This document shows, one piece after another, positions 8,976 through 16,601 of a DNA stretch of 64,000 nucleotides. Under the pieces are notes generated by a model, which worked only from the letters and a program-made list of their open reading frames with translations, was not told the DNA's origin and made no database searches. Location: NCBI RefSeq assembly GCF_026239675.1, contig NZ_JAPIVQ010000002.1, positions 620,001 through 684,000 on the forward strand, in the 5' to 3' direction. This DNA comes from Pedobacter sp. PLR. GTDB lineage: Bacteria > Bacteroidota > Bacteroidia > Sphingobacteriales > Sphingobacteriaceae. How positions within the stretch are numbered: position 1 is the first letter of the stretch; every line of letters starts with the position of its first letter. Made by a program: the position numbers and the translations under genes.

Positions 8976-10370
8976 ATGAAAAATAGATTAAACTTAAGCC
9001 TGTTAGCATTATTAGTTACAGGAGCTACAGCAATAACCGGTTGTAAAAAAGGTGGTGGTGACTCAATTATTGATCCTATTGTAGACCCAGCTGTTCCTGC
9101 AACATTAGCGGATGCGTTTTTTGATAAAGTAAGTTACAGAGGTGCTTTCGGTACTACAGACTGGACCGCCAGCTGGACCAACTTCACACCAAAAACAACA
9201 GTCTATGGTGCAACTACAGTGACCTTATCAGGTGATATTTCTGCTAACATGACCTTAGATGCTTCGGTAGTTTATTTGTTAAAGGGATTTGTATATGTTA
9301 AAAGTGGCGCTACTTTAACGATTCCTGCGGGAACGGTAATCCGTGGTGATAAAGTTTCTAAAGGTACCTTAGTAGTTACACGTGGCGGTAAGGTGAATGC
9401 GGAAGGAACTGCCGCAAAACCAATCGTGTTCACTTCAAACGAAGCAGCAGGCTCAAGAGCTCCTGGTGATTGGGGTGGGATTATCATCCTTGGTAAATCG
9501 ACCAACAACATCCCTGGTGGTGAAGGTTTGATCGAAGGTGGTTTAACTCTTCCTGAAGGAAATCACGGTGGTACTATTCCTGATGATAATTCTGGTGTGC
9601 TTAAATATGTACGTGTTGAATTCCCTGGTATTGCTTATACAACTAACAATGAGATCAACGGGATTACTTTTGGTTCTGTAGGTTCTAAAACGGTAGTTGA
9701 TTACGTTCAGGTTTCTTACTCCGGTGATGATTCATTCGAATGGTTTGGTGGTACTGTAAATGCAAAACACCTTGTTTCTATTGCAAACGTTGATGATGTG
9801 TTTGATTTTGATAACGGTTTTTCTGGTAGACTACAGTACTTGGTAGCACAAAGGAATCCGGAATTGGCCGATCAGGCTGGTCAGTCTAATGGCATTGAAT
9901 CTGATAACTCAGATAAAGTTTTCGATTCGAATCCTCGAACCAGACCTGTACTTTCAAATGTTACAATTATAGGTCCCGGTGTTACAGCTGATGCAAAACA
10001 TGAATATGCTAACCTATGGAGGAAAGGATCGAAAATGATACTTGCAAACTCTATTTTTATCGGCTTCAAATATGGTATCGATGTTAGAAATGTTGAAACA
10101 AGTAATGCTTTAGTTGATGGTTCTTCATTAATTAAAAATAATATCTATCAAGCTTTTACTGCTGATAGAGAAGTTGTAGCCGGAGGCTTTACTGCTGGTG
10201 CTGCTTCGTTTGCAACTGCTGCTGAGTTTAAAACTTACCTGACCTCAAAAGGAAATACCTTTTCGGATGCAACTGCTGCAGCTACTTTATTGGAAAATCC
10301 ATTTAGTTTAACTGCTCCTAACTTCTTATTGAAAGCAGGATCATCAGCTAGCGCTGGCGCAACATTCTAA
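8976..10370 (+). CDS. Secreted lipoprotein partner of the TonB-dependent receptor
   Basis: A 464-residue protein with a lipoprotein signal peptide (lipobox ITGC, Cys23), followed by KKGGGDS, so it is probably anchored in the outer membrane. The body is rich in Gly, Thr, Val and Asn with repeated short beta-strand-like stretches such as GATLTIPAGTVIRGDK and LVVTRGGKVNAEG, which look like a right-handed beta-helix. I recognise no catalytic motif. Its place 98 bases behind the receptor on the same strand suggests that it helps to capture or process the receptor's substrate. A strong terminator follows at 10398, closing a two-gene unit. Confidence 0.85.
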   Translation: MKNRLNLSLLALLVTGATAITGCKKGGGDSIIDPIVDPAVPATLADAFFDKVSYRGAFGTTDWTASWTNFTPKTTVYGATTVTLSGDISANMTLDASVVYLLKGFVYVKSGATLTIPAGTVIRGDKVSKGTLVVTRGGKVNAEGTAAKPIVFTSNEAAGSRAPGDWGGIIILGKSTNNIPGGEGLIEGGLTLPEGNHGGTIPDDNSGVLKYVRVEFPGIAYTTNNEINGITFGSVGSKTVVDYVQVSYSGDDSFEWFGGTVNAKHLVSIANVDDVFDFDNGFSGRLQYLVAQRNPELADQAGQSNGIESDNSDKVFDSNPRTRPVLSNVTIIGPGVTADAKHEYANLWRKGSKMILANSIFIGFKYGIDVRNVETSNALVDGSSLIKNNIYQAFTADREVVAGGFTAGAASFATAAEFKTYLTSKGNTFSDATAAATLLENPFSLTAPNFLLKAGSSASAGATF

Positions 10371-10397
10371 TCAACAAAATACAATTTAATCATACAG

Positions 10398-10430
10398 ACC
10401 GTCTTATAACTAGTTTATAAGGCGGTTTTT
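10398..10430 (+). terminator. Intrinsic terminator after the lipoprotein gene
   Basis: An 11-base stem ACCGTCTTATA / TATAAGGCGGT (10398-10408, 10416-10426) with one wobble pair and a seven-base loop, running into TTTTT. Confidence 0.85.
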
Positions 10431-10673
10431 GATATTGGAATAAATTGGTTAAAATAAACCATCATGCCCATTTAGTCCCAGGGTCTAGTATTTCTAACAC
10501 AGGTCACTAACGGCAAAGCTTATGGTGGCAACAACTATCCTATTTGACCTCTTATAAACCTATGTGTAATATGATTTTTCGTATCTTTTAAGTTAATTAT
10601 TTGATATTTTTTTAATTAATCATTTGTTTATAGTCCGTTAATTTTAATTGTGTTAATTGTTGAAAAATTAATT
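10431..10673. other. AT-rich gap without a recognised element
   Basis: Between the terminator and the next small lipoprotein gene the sequence is AT-rich, especially after 10560. I find no TAnnTTTG promoter match, tRNA or convincing hairpin, and no supported gene. Confidence 0.5.
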
Positions 10674-10991
10674 ATGAATATGAAAAATTATTTGCTGTTT
10701 TTTGGAAAAACAGCGTCATTTATGGCATTGGCAACAATAGCCTTAAGTGCTTGTGAAAAAGATGAATCTATTAAAAAGGATTCCAAAGAAATTGCTATAG
10801 AAAAGATTGATGCAGTATCTGAAGCATCCTTATTGAAATTTTTGTCTATTAGTTTAGATGTAGATATAGAGGAGATCAATTATGATAAATCTAATAACGA
10901 ATACATCATAAGAGGGAACAAGTTCAATAAGACAGAGATGGAAAAAATCTATCTGGATGCAAATATTTACCATAAAGAATACGGCAAATAG
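10674..10991 (+). CDS. Small lipoprotein of unknown function
   Basis: A protein of 105 residues from the ATG at 10674, or 103 from the ATG at 10680; a GTG at 10650 would put a charged tail before the signal peptide and is less likely. It has a short basic start, a hydrophobic core and the lipobox LSAC, then CEKDESIKKDSKE. The mature part is acidic and Lys-rich and ends near MEKIYLDANIYHKEYGK. No known domain is apparent. The stop lies four bases before the next gene, so the two are almost certainly cotranscribed. The region is AT-rich compared with the neighbouring core genes. Confidence 0.7.
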   Translation: MNMKNYLLFFGKTASFMALATIALSACEKDESIKKDSKEIAIEKIDAVSEASLLKFLSISLDVDIEEINYDKSNNEYIIRGNKFNKTEMEKIYLDANIYHKEYGK

Positions 10992-10995
10992 AGAT

Positions 10996-12138
10996 ATGAA
11001 AAATTATAAAAATATTTTCCTTCTTTTATTGGTGTTTTTGGCCAATGTTTTTGTGTTAAAGGCAGATGTAAGAGTGTATTCATTCAAGATTCAACCTTCA
11101 TATTTAGCTCCTGGTGGAGGGTTAAATGTACCGAAACTAAATGCAAAAACTCCTTTTAAAATTGCGGTATCATTGAGTAGATCCATGTTTTCGAACGGCG
11201 CGTATGAATCCGGTGCCTGTAAGGTTACACTCGTTTACGCTGGTTATAATGGAACAACTGAACTCGGAACAAGAGATGTAACTAGTGCTGACTTTAATGG
11301 GACAGGTTTTCTTACCATTGGAATGGATGCTGAGTTAGCTGCTGGTATAGTTAATGGGGGGCTGTATCTGCGGTTTACTTATTTTGATACTCCCCAGCAA
11401 AAATTATTAACTCAGGAAAGGAATAATGAATCCATACCCCTTAAGTATACTGGCCCAAGAGCTCCTATATCAGATCTTTTTACTTATCCTGCACTTAATC
11501 AATTTGAAGTAGGAGTTAAGTTGCCAAATGAAGAGATAGAATTAAAATGGAGAAAATCTGAATTAGGAGGAGCAAGTACTGTTAATATTACGATTTATGA
11601 AATTGAGACGACCTATCCGGGTAATCCCTCTTCAATCATAATTTCTAAACAGCAAGTGCCTAATACGGGCTCATTGAAGCTTGATGCAGCAGCATTACAA
11701 GCTTTAAAGGTCAAGCTTTCTTTTGATTACCATTTTAGCTATTATGTAGTAATTGAGACCTTAGAGGGGATGAATGGAAAGAGCGGATTGTTTTGTTTTG
11801 TCAATGAACATCCAGGCCTTTGGCCAGATGACGTGCCAAATAGTTACCCCCATGCTTTTTGGATATTTAGGCCAGATAGTTCTGGGTCTGGCTACGGAGA
11901 GCTTAAGGTGAAGTGGTTAGTTGACAGGATAAATGCTTCAAATGTCTCTATAGATTTATATAATGAAGATGGAACCTTTAATCGAAATTTGATTAGCTCA
12001 ACGCCTAATACTGGAAATTTCATGCTACCCAAAACGAATAATGTACCATTGGGTCCCTTCTATCAGTTTAAAATAACTTCTATCGAGAATCCATCAGAGT
12101 ATGGTTTTTCCGAAGTATTTCATCATTATTTAGATTAA
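10996..12138 (+). CDS. Secreted protein of unknown function
   Basis: A 380-residue protein with a signal peptide (MKNYKNIFLLLLVFLANVFVLKA, cleavage probably after LKA). The ATG at 10996 puts the signal peptide at the very N-terminus; a start at 10957 would overlap the upstream gene and add a polar leader. The mature protein appears to be built of beta-sandwich-like modules: three stretches resemble one another in layout (an aromatic strand, then VNITIYEIE or VSIDLYNED, then NTGSLKLD or NTGNFMLP), hinting at internal duplication. I recognise no family. It ends at a perfect bidirectional terminator. Confidence 0.75.
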   Translation: MKNYKNIFLLLLVFLANVFVLKADVRVYSFKIQPSYLAPGGGLNVPKLNAKTPFKIAVSLSRSMFSNGAYESGACKVTLVYAGYNGTTELGTRDVTSADFNGTGFLTIGMDAELAAGIVNGGLYLRFTYFDTPQQKLLTQERNNESIPLKYTGPRAPISDLFTYPALNQFEVGVKLPNEEIELKWRKSELGGASTVNITIYEIETTYPGNPSSIIISKQQVPNTGSLKLDAAALQALKVKLSFDYHFSYYVVIETLEGMNGKSGLFCFVNEHPGLWPDDVPNSYPHAFWIFRPDSSGSGYGELKVKWLVDRINASNVSIDLYNEDGTFNRNLISSTPNTGNFMLPKTNNVPLGPFYQFKITSIENPSEYGFSEVFHHYLD

Positions 12139-12161
12139 TTGATCTCTTATACTTTTGAATT

Positions 12162-12203
12162 AAATTTAAAGAGCCACGGTGAATATCGTGGCTCTTTAAA
12201 TTT
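12162..12203. terminator. Bidirectional terminator between converging genes
   Basis: A perfect 17-base stem (12162-12178 and 12187-12203) with an eight-base loop. A-rich and T-rich ends on both sides let it work in either direction. Its right arm overlaps the stop codon of the minus-strand acyltransferase gene. Confidence 0.88.
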
Positions 12204-13953
12204 AGAAGTTCTTGCCAACCTTCTCCAGCATTTCTGCAGGAATGTTCTGCATATCTACCAGAAGGAATCCATCGAGGCAGTCGGAGAATTTAGGATCAAT
12301 ATTGAAACAGATAATCTTCGCATTCAGGTTCATGTATTGCCTTAACAATACCGGAATCTTAATGTGGGTATTCTCAATATCTGAGATCAGACTATCCAGG
12401 TCTTTTAAAGATTCACTGCTTTCAACCAGCAGGTTTTTATCAATGGCAGATAAGTCTGCTTTAAATTTGTTCTTAGGCTTCACGAAAGCCGCCAGTTCGT
12501 AATCAAAATGGTTCTTCGTGATGTAATCCACAATCAGTGATTTGGAGAACTTAGAGAAGTTATTACTGATGCTTACCGGACCAAACATATAACGGTATTG
12601 CGGGTTGTCCAGCAGGTATTTTAAAATCCCTTTCCACAGTAAGAACAGGGGTAATGGTTTTAGCTGGTATTCCTTGCGGATCCATGAACGGCCAAGCTCT
12701 ATTCCTTTTCTCAGGATGGGGTAAAATGGCTCTTTAATTTTGAAAAGTTCAGAAAGGTAAAAACCTCTTCTGCCCATGGTATCCAAAATCTCATCGCCTT
12801 TACCAATCCGGTAAGCACCCACGATGTTTTGCTTTTCTTTATCCCAGATAAACAAGTGGTGGTAATAGATATCGTAATTGTCCAGGTCGATCTTTTTGTT
12901 CGTTCCTTCGCCAACTTCTCTGAAAGTAATCTCGCGTAAGCGTCCGATCTCTTTCAGGATGTTTGGAATGCTGGAGGTTGGCGTGATGTAAACTTCGTAG
13001 TTTTTCTCCTGCCATACCCTGAAGGTTTCCAGTTCCTCAATCTCGGATACAATCAGTGAACGCTCAGTTTCCTCGATTATAGGCTCCGGTTTCTTTTTGA
13101 TCTTGAAAAGATTGATCGGATTGAATAGTTTTTTCTCTTGTTCCAGTCCTGTTCCTAAAGCATAGGTACGGGCACGTAAGAAATCAAGAAGCTTATTGGT
13201 ATTGTTTCTGTAAGAGATGTCTTCGATATGAATCGGCTTTCCTATTCTTACTTTTATCTTTAGGCCTTGCTTATTCAGGAATTCTGAAGGAAGTTTGGCA
13301 GTTCTTAGTGTGGGGTGAATGAAACTTAAAATGTTAAACAGGACGCCATTGTTGCCATGGAAATAAATTGGCACTACGGGTACTTTTGCACGGGCAATTA
13401 ATTTACCTACTACCGGGTGCCATAGGCGATCGGTAATTTCCTGCTTATCCAGACTAAAGGTGGATACCTCACCGGCAGGGAAAATCCCTATTGGTGTTCC
13501 ACTTTGCAATAAGTCGAAGGTGGCTTTAAGACCGCTGATGCTGGAAGTATGTTGTACGTTCTCGAATGGGTTTACGGCAACAAAAAACTCGCTCAGGTTA
13601 GGGATCTTTTTAAGAATAAAGTTGACCATGACTTTAGCTTCCGGTCTGACTGTACATAAGAGTTTTACAAGCGCTAAACCTTCAATACCACCATAAGGAT
13701 GATTGGCGATCGCAATAAAACCTCCGGTTTTAGGAATGCTTTTCAGGTCGTCTTCGTCAAAGTCTATCGTAACGCCGATGGTCTCTAATATTTTGTCAAC
13801 AAATTCTAATCCGTTATAATGTTTGTTCTGGGAAAAAACCTTGTTGATGTCATTCAGTTTCATCATCTCCATAAGCAAGGCTGCCAGGCCAGGCACGCCC
13901 AGCTTATCTATTTTTGTGGCCTCTGCAAACTCTTTGGTGGTTATGATCTTCAT
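12202..13953 (-). CDS. olsF: OlsF-like bifunctional O-/N-acyltransferase for aminolipid synthesis
   Basis: 583 residues with two acyltransferase halves. Residues about 60-280 are a PlsC-like O-acyltransferase, with IANHPYGGIEG around His85 and the substrate-binding FPAGEVS near 160. Residues about 320-583 are a GNAT-type N-acyltransferase of the OlsB/hemolysin-like family (REITFREVGEG, YDIYYHHLFIWD, GAYRIGKGDE, ELGRSWI). This order matches OlsF described in Serratia and Flavobacterium, which makes ornithine lipid by acylating the amino group and then the hydroxyl of the first acyl chain. In Bacteroides, GlsB and GlsA do the same for glycine lipid as separate proteins. The amino acid used here cannot be told from sequence. 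Single gene, membrane-associated. Confidence 0.82.
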   Translation of the reverse strand: MKIITTKEFAEATKIDKLGVPGLAALLMEMMKLNDINKVFSQNKHYNGLEFVDKILETIGVTIDFDEDDLKSIPKTGGFIAIANHPYGGIEGLALVKLLCTVRPEAKVMVNFILKKIPNLSEFFVAVNPFENVQHTSSISGLKATFDLLQSGTPIGIFPAGEVSTFSLDKQEITDRLWHPVVGKLIARAKVPVVPIYFHGNNGVLFNILSFIHPTLRTAKLPSEFLNKQGLKIKVRIGKPIHIEDISYRNNTNKLLDFLRARTYALGTGLEQEKKLFNPINLFKIKKKPEPIIEETERSLIVSEIEELETFRVWQEKNYEVYITPTSSIPNILKEIGRLREITFREVGEGTNKKIDLDNYDIYYHHLFIWDKEKQNIVGAYRIGKGDEILDTMGRRGFYLSELFKIKEPFYPILRKGIELGRSWIRKEYQLKPLPLFLLWKGILKYLLDNPQYRYMFGPVSISNNFSKFSKSLIVDYITKNHFDYELAAFVKPKNKFKADLSAIDKNLLVESSESLKDLDSLISDIENTHIKIPVLLRQYMNLNAKIICFNIDPKFSDCLDGFLLVDMQNIPAEMLEKVGKNF

Positions 13954-14025
13954 CTAATTTTGTATGTGAATAATAAAGCAATTTCAAAAATAAGATTTAT
14001 ATTTTTAAATAACAGTACCTACCTT

Positions 14026-14961
14026 GTGCAGGTGATCAGAAAATGGCGAAATAACTACTTTGAATTTTCTAAAAGTCAGTTTAACGGACTGTTGGTGTTA
14101 ATTACACTGATTTGTTTGATTGCGGTATTTCCTCCGGTTTACCGGGCTTTGGTTCCTTTGCAGCTGCCAACGGACGAAGAGCAGCTGGCCATGCTTAAAC
14201 TGGAACTGGCCAATGCGCCGAAAACTCCCCAAAGCAGGTATGGAAATGAGCGTCGGTCCGGAAATCAAAGGGAGTATCCCCGTGTTTCAGCCTATAGAAA
14301 ACCTTCCTTGTTTTATTTTGACCCGAATTTAATCGGACAGGAAAGCTGGCAGCAACTCGGCTTGTCCGAAAAGCAGGCACAAGCGATTTTAAACTACCGG
14401 TCTAAAGGTGGGGTATTCCGTACGCCATCGGATTTGAAGAAGATGTATACAATTCGTCCGGAATTGTACCGGTTGCTCGAACCCTATGTTCAGATTCAGT
14501 CTGTGGGAAAGGCGTCAGTCTATCGTCCGGATCGCCCTGCGCAAATCTTCCGGCCAAAAGAAATGATTAGGGTTGCATTGAATACAGCAGATACCCTGGA
14601 GCTGGACCGCATCTCCGGGATAGGCAAGGTGTTTGCCAGAAGGATTGTGGCCTACCGGGAGCAGATTGGTGGGTTTCATAAGAAGGAACAACTGATGGAG
14701 GTGTTTGGTATCGACAGTCTGAAGTTTCAGGAAATCAAAGGGCAGGTATCTGTGGACCCTGGTGTCCTGAGGAAAATCAATATCAATACGGCAAGCTCCG
14801 CTGATTTCAAGCGTCATCCTTATCTGCGTTACCAACATATTAACGCTTTGATTGCCTATAGAAAACAACACGGAAATTATAGTAATATTGCGGACTTAAA
14901 TAAGGTGGTTATTATGACACCTGAATTGATTGAAAAAATAGCGCCTTATCTTATTTTTTGA
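14026..14961 (+). CDS. Membrane-anchored helix-hairpin-helix protein (ComEA-like repeats)
   Basis: About 311 residues. The reading frame is open further upstream but that part is antisense to olsF, so the start is taken at GTG 14026 (GTG 14032 is equally possible). An N-terminal membrane helix (GLLVLITLICLIAVFPPVY) is followed by a Pro/Arg-rich linker and three helix-hairpin-helix modules: LGLSEKQAQAILNYRSKGG, ISGIGKVFARRIVAYREQIGG with the classical GIGK hairpin, and LRYQHINALIAYRKQHGNY. Such modules bind DNA without sequence specificity, and ComEA uses them in DNA uptake. Whether this protein faces the periplasm or the cytoplasm is open. apt follows three bases after the stop. Confidence 0.85.
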   Translation: MQVIRKWRNNYFEFSKSQFNGLLVLITLICLIAVFPPVYRALVPLQLPTDEEQLAMLKLELANAPKTPQSRYGNERRSGNQREYPRVSAYRKPSLFYFDPNLIGQESWQQLGLSEKQAQAILNYRSKGGVFRTPSDLKKMYTIRPELYRLLEPYVQIQSVGKASVYRPDRPAQIFRPKEMIRVALNTADTLELDRISGIGKVFARRIVAYREQIGGFHKKEQLMEVFGIDSLKFQEIKGQVSVDPGVLRKININTASSADFKRHPYLRYQHINALIAYRKQHGNYSNIADLNKVVIMTPELIEKIAPYLIF

Positions 14962-14964
14962 AAA

Positions 14965-15492
14965 ATGATAGCAGAGAAAATTAAAAAGACAGTTCGGGAC
15001 GTAATTGATTTCCCAAAACCCGGAATTGTATTTAAAGACATTACCCCGATTTTAAAGGATCCTGAGTTATGTCAGGAGATCCTGGAATTTTTAGCTGCAC
15101 AGCTGGCCAACGAGAAAATTGATGTGGTGGCAGGGATTGAAAGCAGGGGCTTTTTATTTGGTCCGGGATTGGCACAATTGTTAAATGTGCCTTTTGTTCC
15201 TATCCGTAAGGCTGGGAAACTGCCTTATAAAACAATAAAGGAGTCTTATGCGTTAGAATATGGAACGGCAACAATTGAAGTTCATGAAGATGCTTTATTG
15301 CCGGGACAAAGGGTTTTGATTCATGATGATTTACTGGCTACCGGCGGTACAGTTGTTGCTGCTTCAAAGCTGATGATGCAATTGGGTGCTTCTGTTGCAG
15401 CCTATTCCTTTATCATTAGCCTTGATTTTTTAAATGGGAAAGACCGCTTAACACCTTATGGCGTTAATGTACATTCCCTGGCTGGTTATTAA
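14965..15492 (+). CDS. apt: Adenine phosphoribosyltransferase
   Basis: Converts adenine and PRPP to AMP in purine salvage, in the cytoplasm. The 175 residues match the family: DFPKPGIVFKDITPIL at 13-28, the IESRGFLFG segment, and the PRPP loop VLIHDDLLATGGTVVA with its paired Asp residues. The C-terminus is typical. The ATG lies three bases after the stop of the helix-hairpin-helix gene, so the two share a transcript; the pairing has no obvious functional meaning. Confidence 0.97.
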   Translation: MIAEKIKKTVRDVIDFPKPGIVFKDITPILKDPELCQEILEFLAAQLANEKIDVVAGIESRGFLFGPGLAQLLNVPFVPIRKAGKLPYKTIKESYALEYGTATIEVHEDALLPGQRVLIHDDLLATGGTVVAASKLMMQLGASVAAYSFIISLDFLNGKDRLTPYGVNVHSLAGY

Positions 15493-15516
15493 GCTTTTTG
15501 GGAAGCGGGTATGAAT

Positions 15517-15541
15517 GCAATCCTAAACTGGTTAGGATTGC
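15517..15541. terminator. Hairpin after apt
   Basis: A perfect 10-base stem GCAATCCTAA / TTAGGATTGC (15517-15526, 15532-15541) with a five-base loop. No T-run follows on either strand, so it may end transcription poorly or protect the apt mRNA 3' end. It also lies just beyond the stop of the small minus-strand gene. Confidence 0.5.
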
Positions 15542-15574
15542 GCACTCATAAATATAAAAGGGGGGAGTTATATA

Positions 15575-15694
15575 CTAGTTGGTAATTTTGCAGGCCTGGT
15601 AAAAGCAAAAAATGAATAACACGATGGCAATTACCTTTAGCAGAACGATCGTGTATCGGGTAACATAAGATTTGTTGATGTTTTTGGTATACAT
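15575..15694 (-). CDS. 39-residue single-pass membrane peptide
   Basis: The minus strand of the 365-base gap between apt and the PAS-LuxR gene encodes a 39-residue peptide from ATG (15694) to TAG (15575). Residues 1-13 (MYTKNINKSYVTR) are polar and basic. Residues 14-35 are a clear membrane helix (TIVLLKVIAIVLFIFCFYQA), and the tail is CKITN. A basic start followed by a single helix is what small bacterial membrane proteins look like. There is no Shine-Dalgarno, as expected in this phylum, and I found no good promoter match. Function is unknown; it could be a chance frame. Confidence 0.45.
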   Translation of the reverse strand: MYTKNINKSYVTRYTIVLLKVIAIVLFIFCFYQACKITN

Positions 15695-15857
15695 AGTGTA
15701 ATGTTTATATAGATAATTGATCTGTTTTCTATATTGTTGGGGTAGATTTTTGTTTATGTATTTATTTTGCCGTAAAATTACTATTGGATAAGAGGCTTGT
15801 CAACTGAGAAAATACGCAGTTATTCATTTTTATTCTATAAAAAGCAACCATATTACA

Positions 15858-16601
15858 ATGAAAATGCAGTCGGGAAAGAACTTTGGGGATTATTCTAAAA
15901 CATTTATCACGGATGTCCCTACGGATTTGGAAAGTGAGACGGCCATTTTTTTCGCCCGGACTTTACCCAGATTTCCGGATGAAGCGATTTACATTTACTC
16001 TTTTAAAGAAAACCGCATGATTTATGCCGGTGGTTGGGAAGAGATCTTAGGTTATAAAGACGACGAAATTAATATGCTGGCTCTTGTAAATATGTCGGCA
16101 CCAGAATTTGCCCCATTTTCTCATGAGCTCAATGATAAGGCCCTTCAGTTTATTCATCAGAAGAGCAAAGACCTCGAAAAGTATAGCTTCAGTATAGAAT
16201 TGAAGAAAATTCACAAGGATGGGACAGCAGTTCCTATTTCTGCAAGGGTAGGGGTATACAGTTCTGAAAATGGAAAGATCACCGCAATTATTGGTCGTTT
16301 TCAAGTCAACAGGAGCCTGATTTTTGGTAAAGTCATGCGCTATGCGGCTTATGGGCCGGAAAAGGAGAAGTTTGAAGAGGAGCTGAATAAGATTTTATTC
16401 AGCTACCTGGCCATTTCTAATAAGGAAAGGGAAGCTTTAGAGCTGGTGGCAAAAGGTTATTCCTTTAAGGAGATTGCCCGTGACCTTAAGGTTTCACATT
16501 CTGCAATAGAAAAGCGGATCATTCCTTTGTATAAGCGTTTCAATGTAAAAAGCCTTACCCATCTGGTGAGCTTCGCTTACGACAATTCTATTTTACCTTA
16601 A
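15858..16601 (+). CDS. PAS-domain LuxR-type transcriptional regulator
   Basis: A cytoplasmic 247-residue protein. Residues about 35-155 look like a PAS sensor domain (IYIYSFKENRMIYAGGWEEILGY, a typical PAS core, followed by KDGTAVPISARVGVYSSENG). Residues about 183-245 are a LuxR/GerE helix-turn-helix (NKEREALELVAKGYSFKEIARDL, then KVSHSAIEKRI as recognition helix). There is no receiver domain, so it probably senses a ligand or redox state directly. The stop overlaps the end of the converging ATPase gene by nine bases. Targets are unknown; the adjacent ATPase and the small membrane peptide are candidates. Confidence 0.85.
   Translation: MKMQSGKNFGDYSKTFITDVPTDLESETAIFFARTLPRFPDEAIYIYSFKENRMIYAGGWEEILGYKDDEINMLALVNMSAPEFAPFSHELNDKALQFIHQKSKDLEKYSFSIELKKIHKDGTAVPISARVGVYSSENGKITAIIGRFQVNRSLIFGKVMRYAAYGPEKEKFEEELNKILFSYLAISNKEREALELVAKGYSFKEIARDLKVSHSAIEKRIIPLYKRFNVKSLTHLVSFAYDNSILP

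Noticed and set aside
12139..12345. A 68-residue plus-strand open frame right after the secreted protein gene
   Set aside because: It runs through the perfect bidirectional terminator and then antisense to olsF.
13819..14025. Upstream extension of the helix-hairpin-helix gene
   Set aside because: This part is antisense to the start of olsF and would put 69 unrelated residues before the membrane helix.
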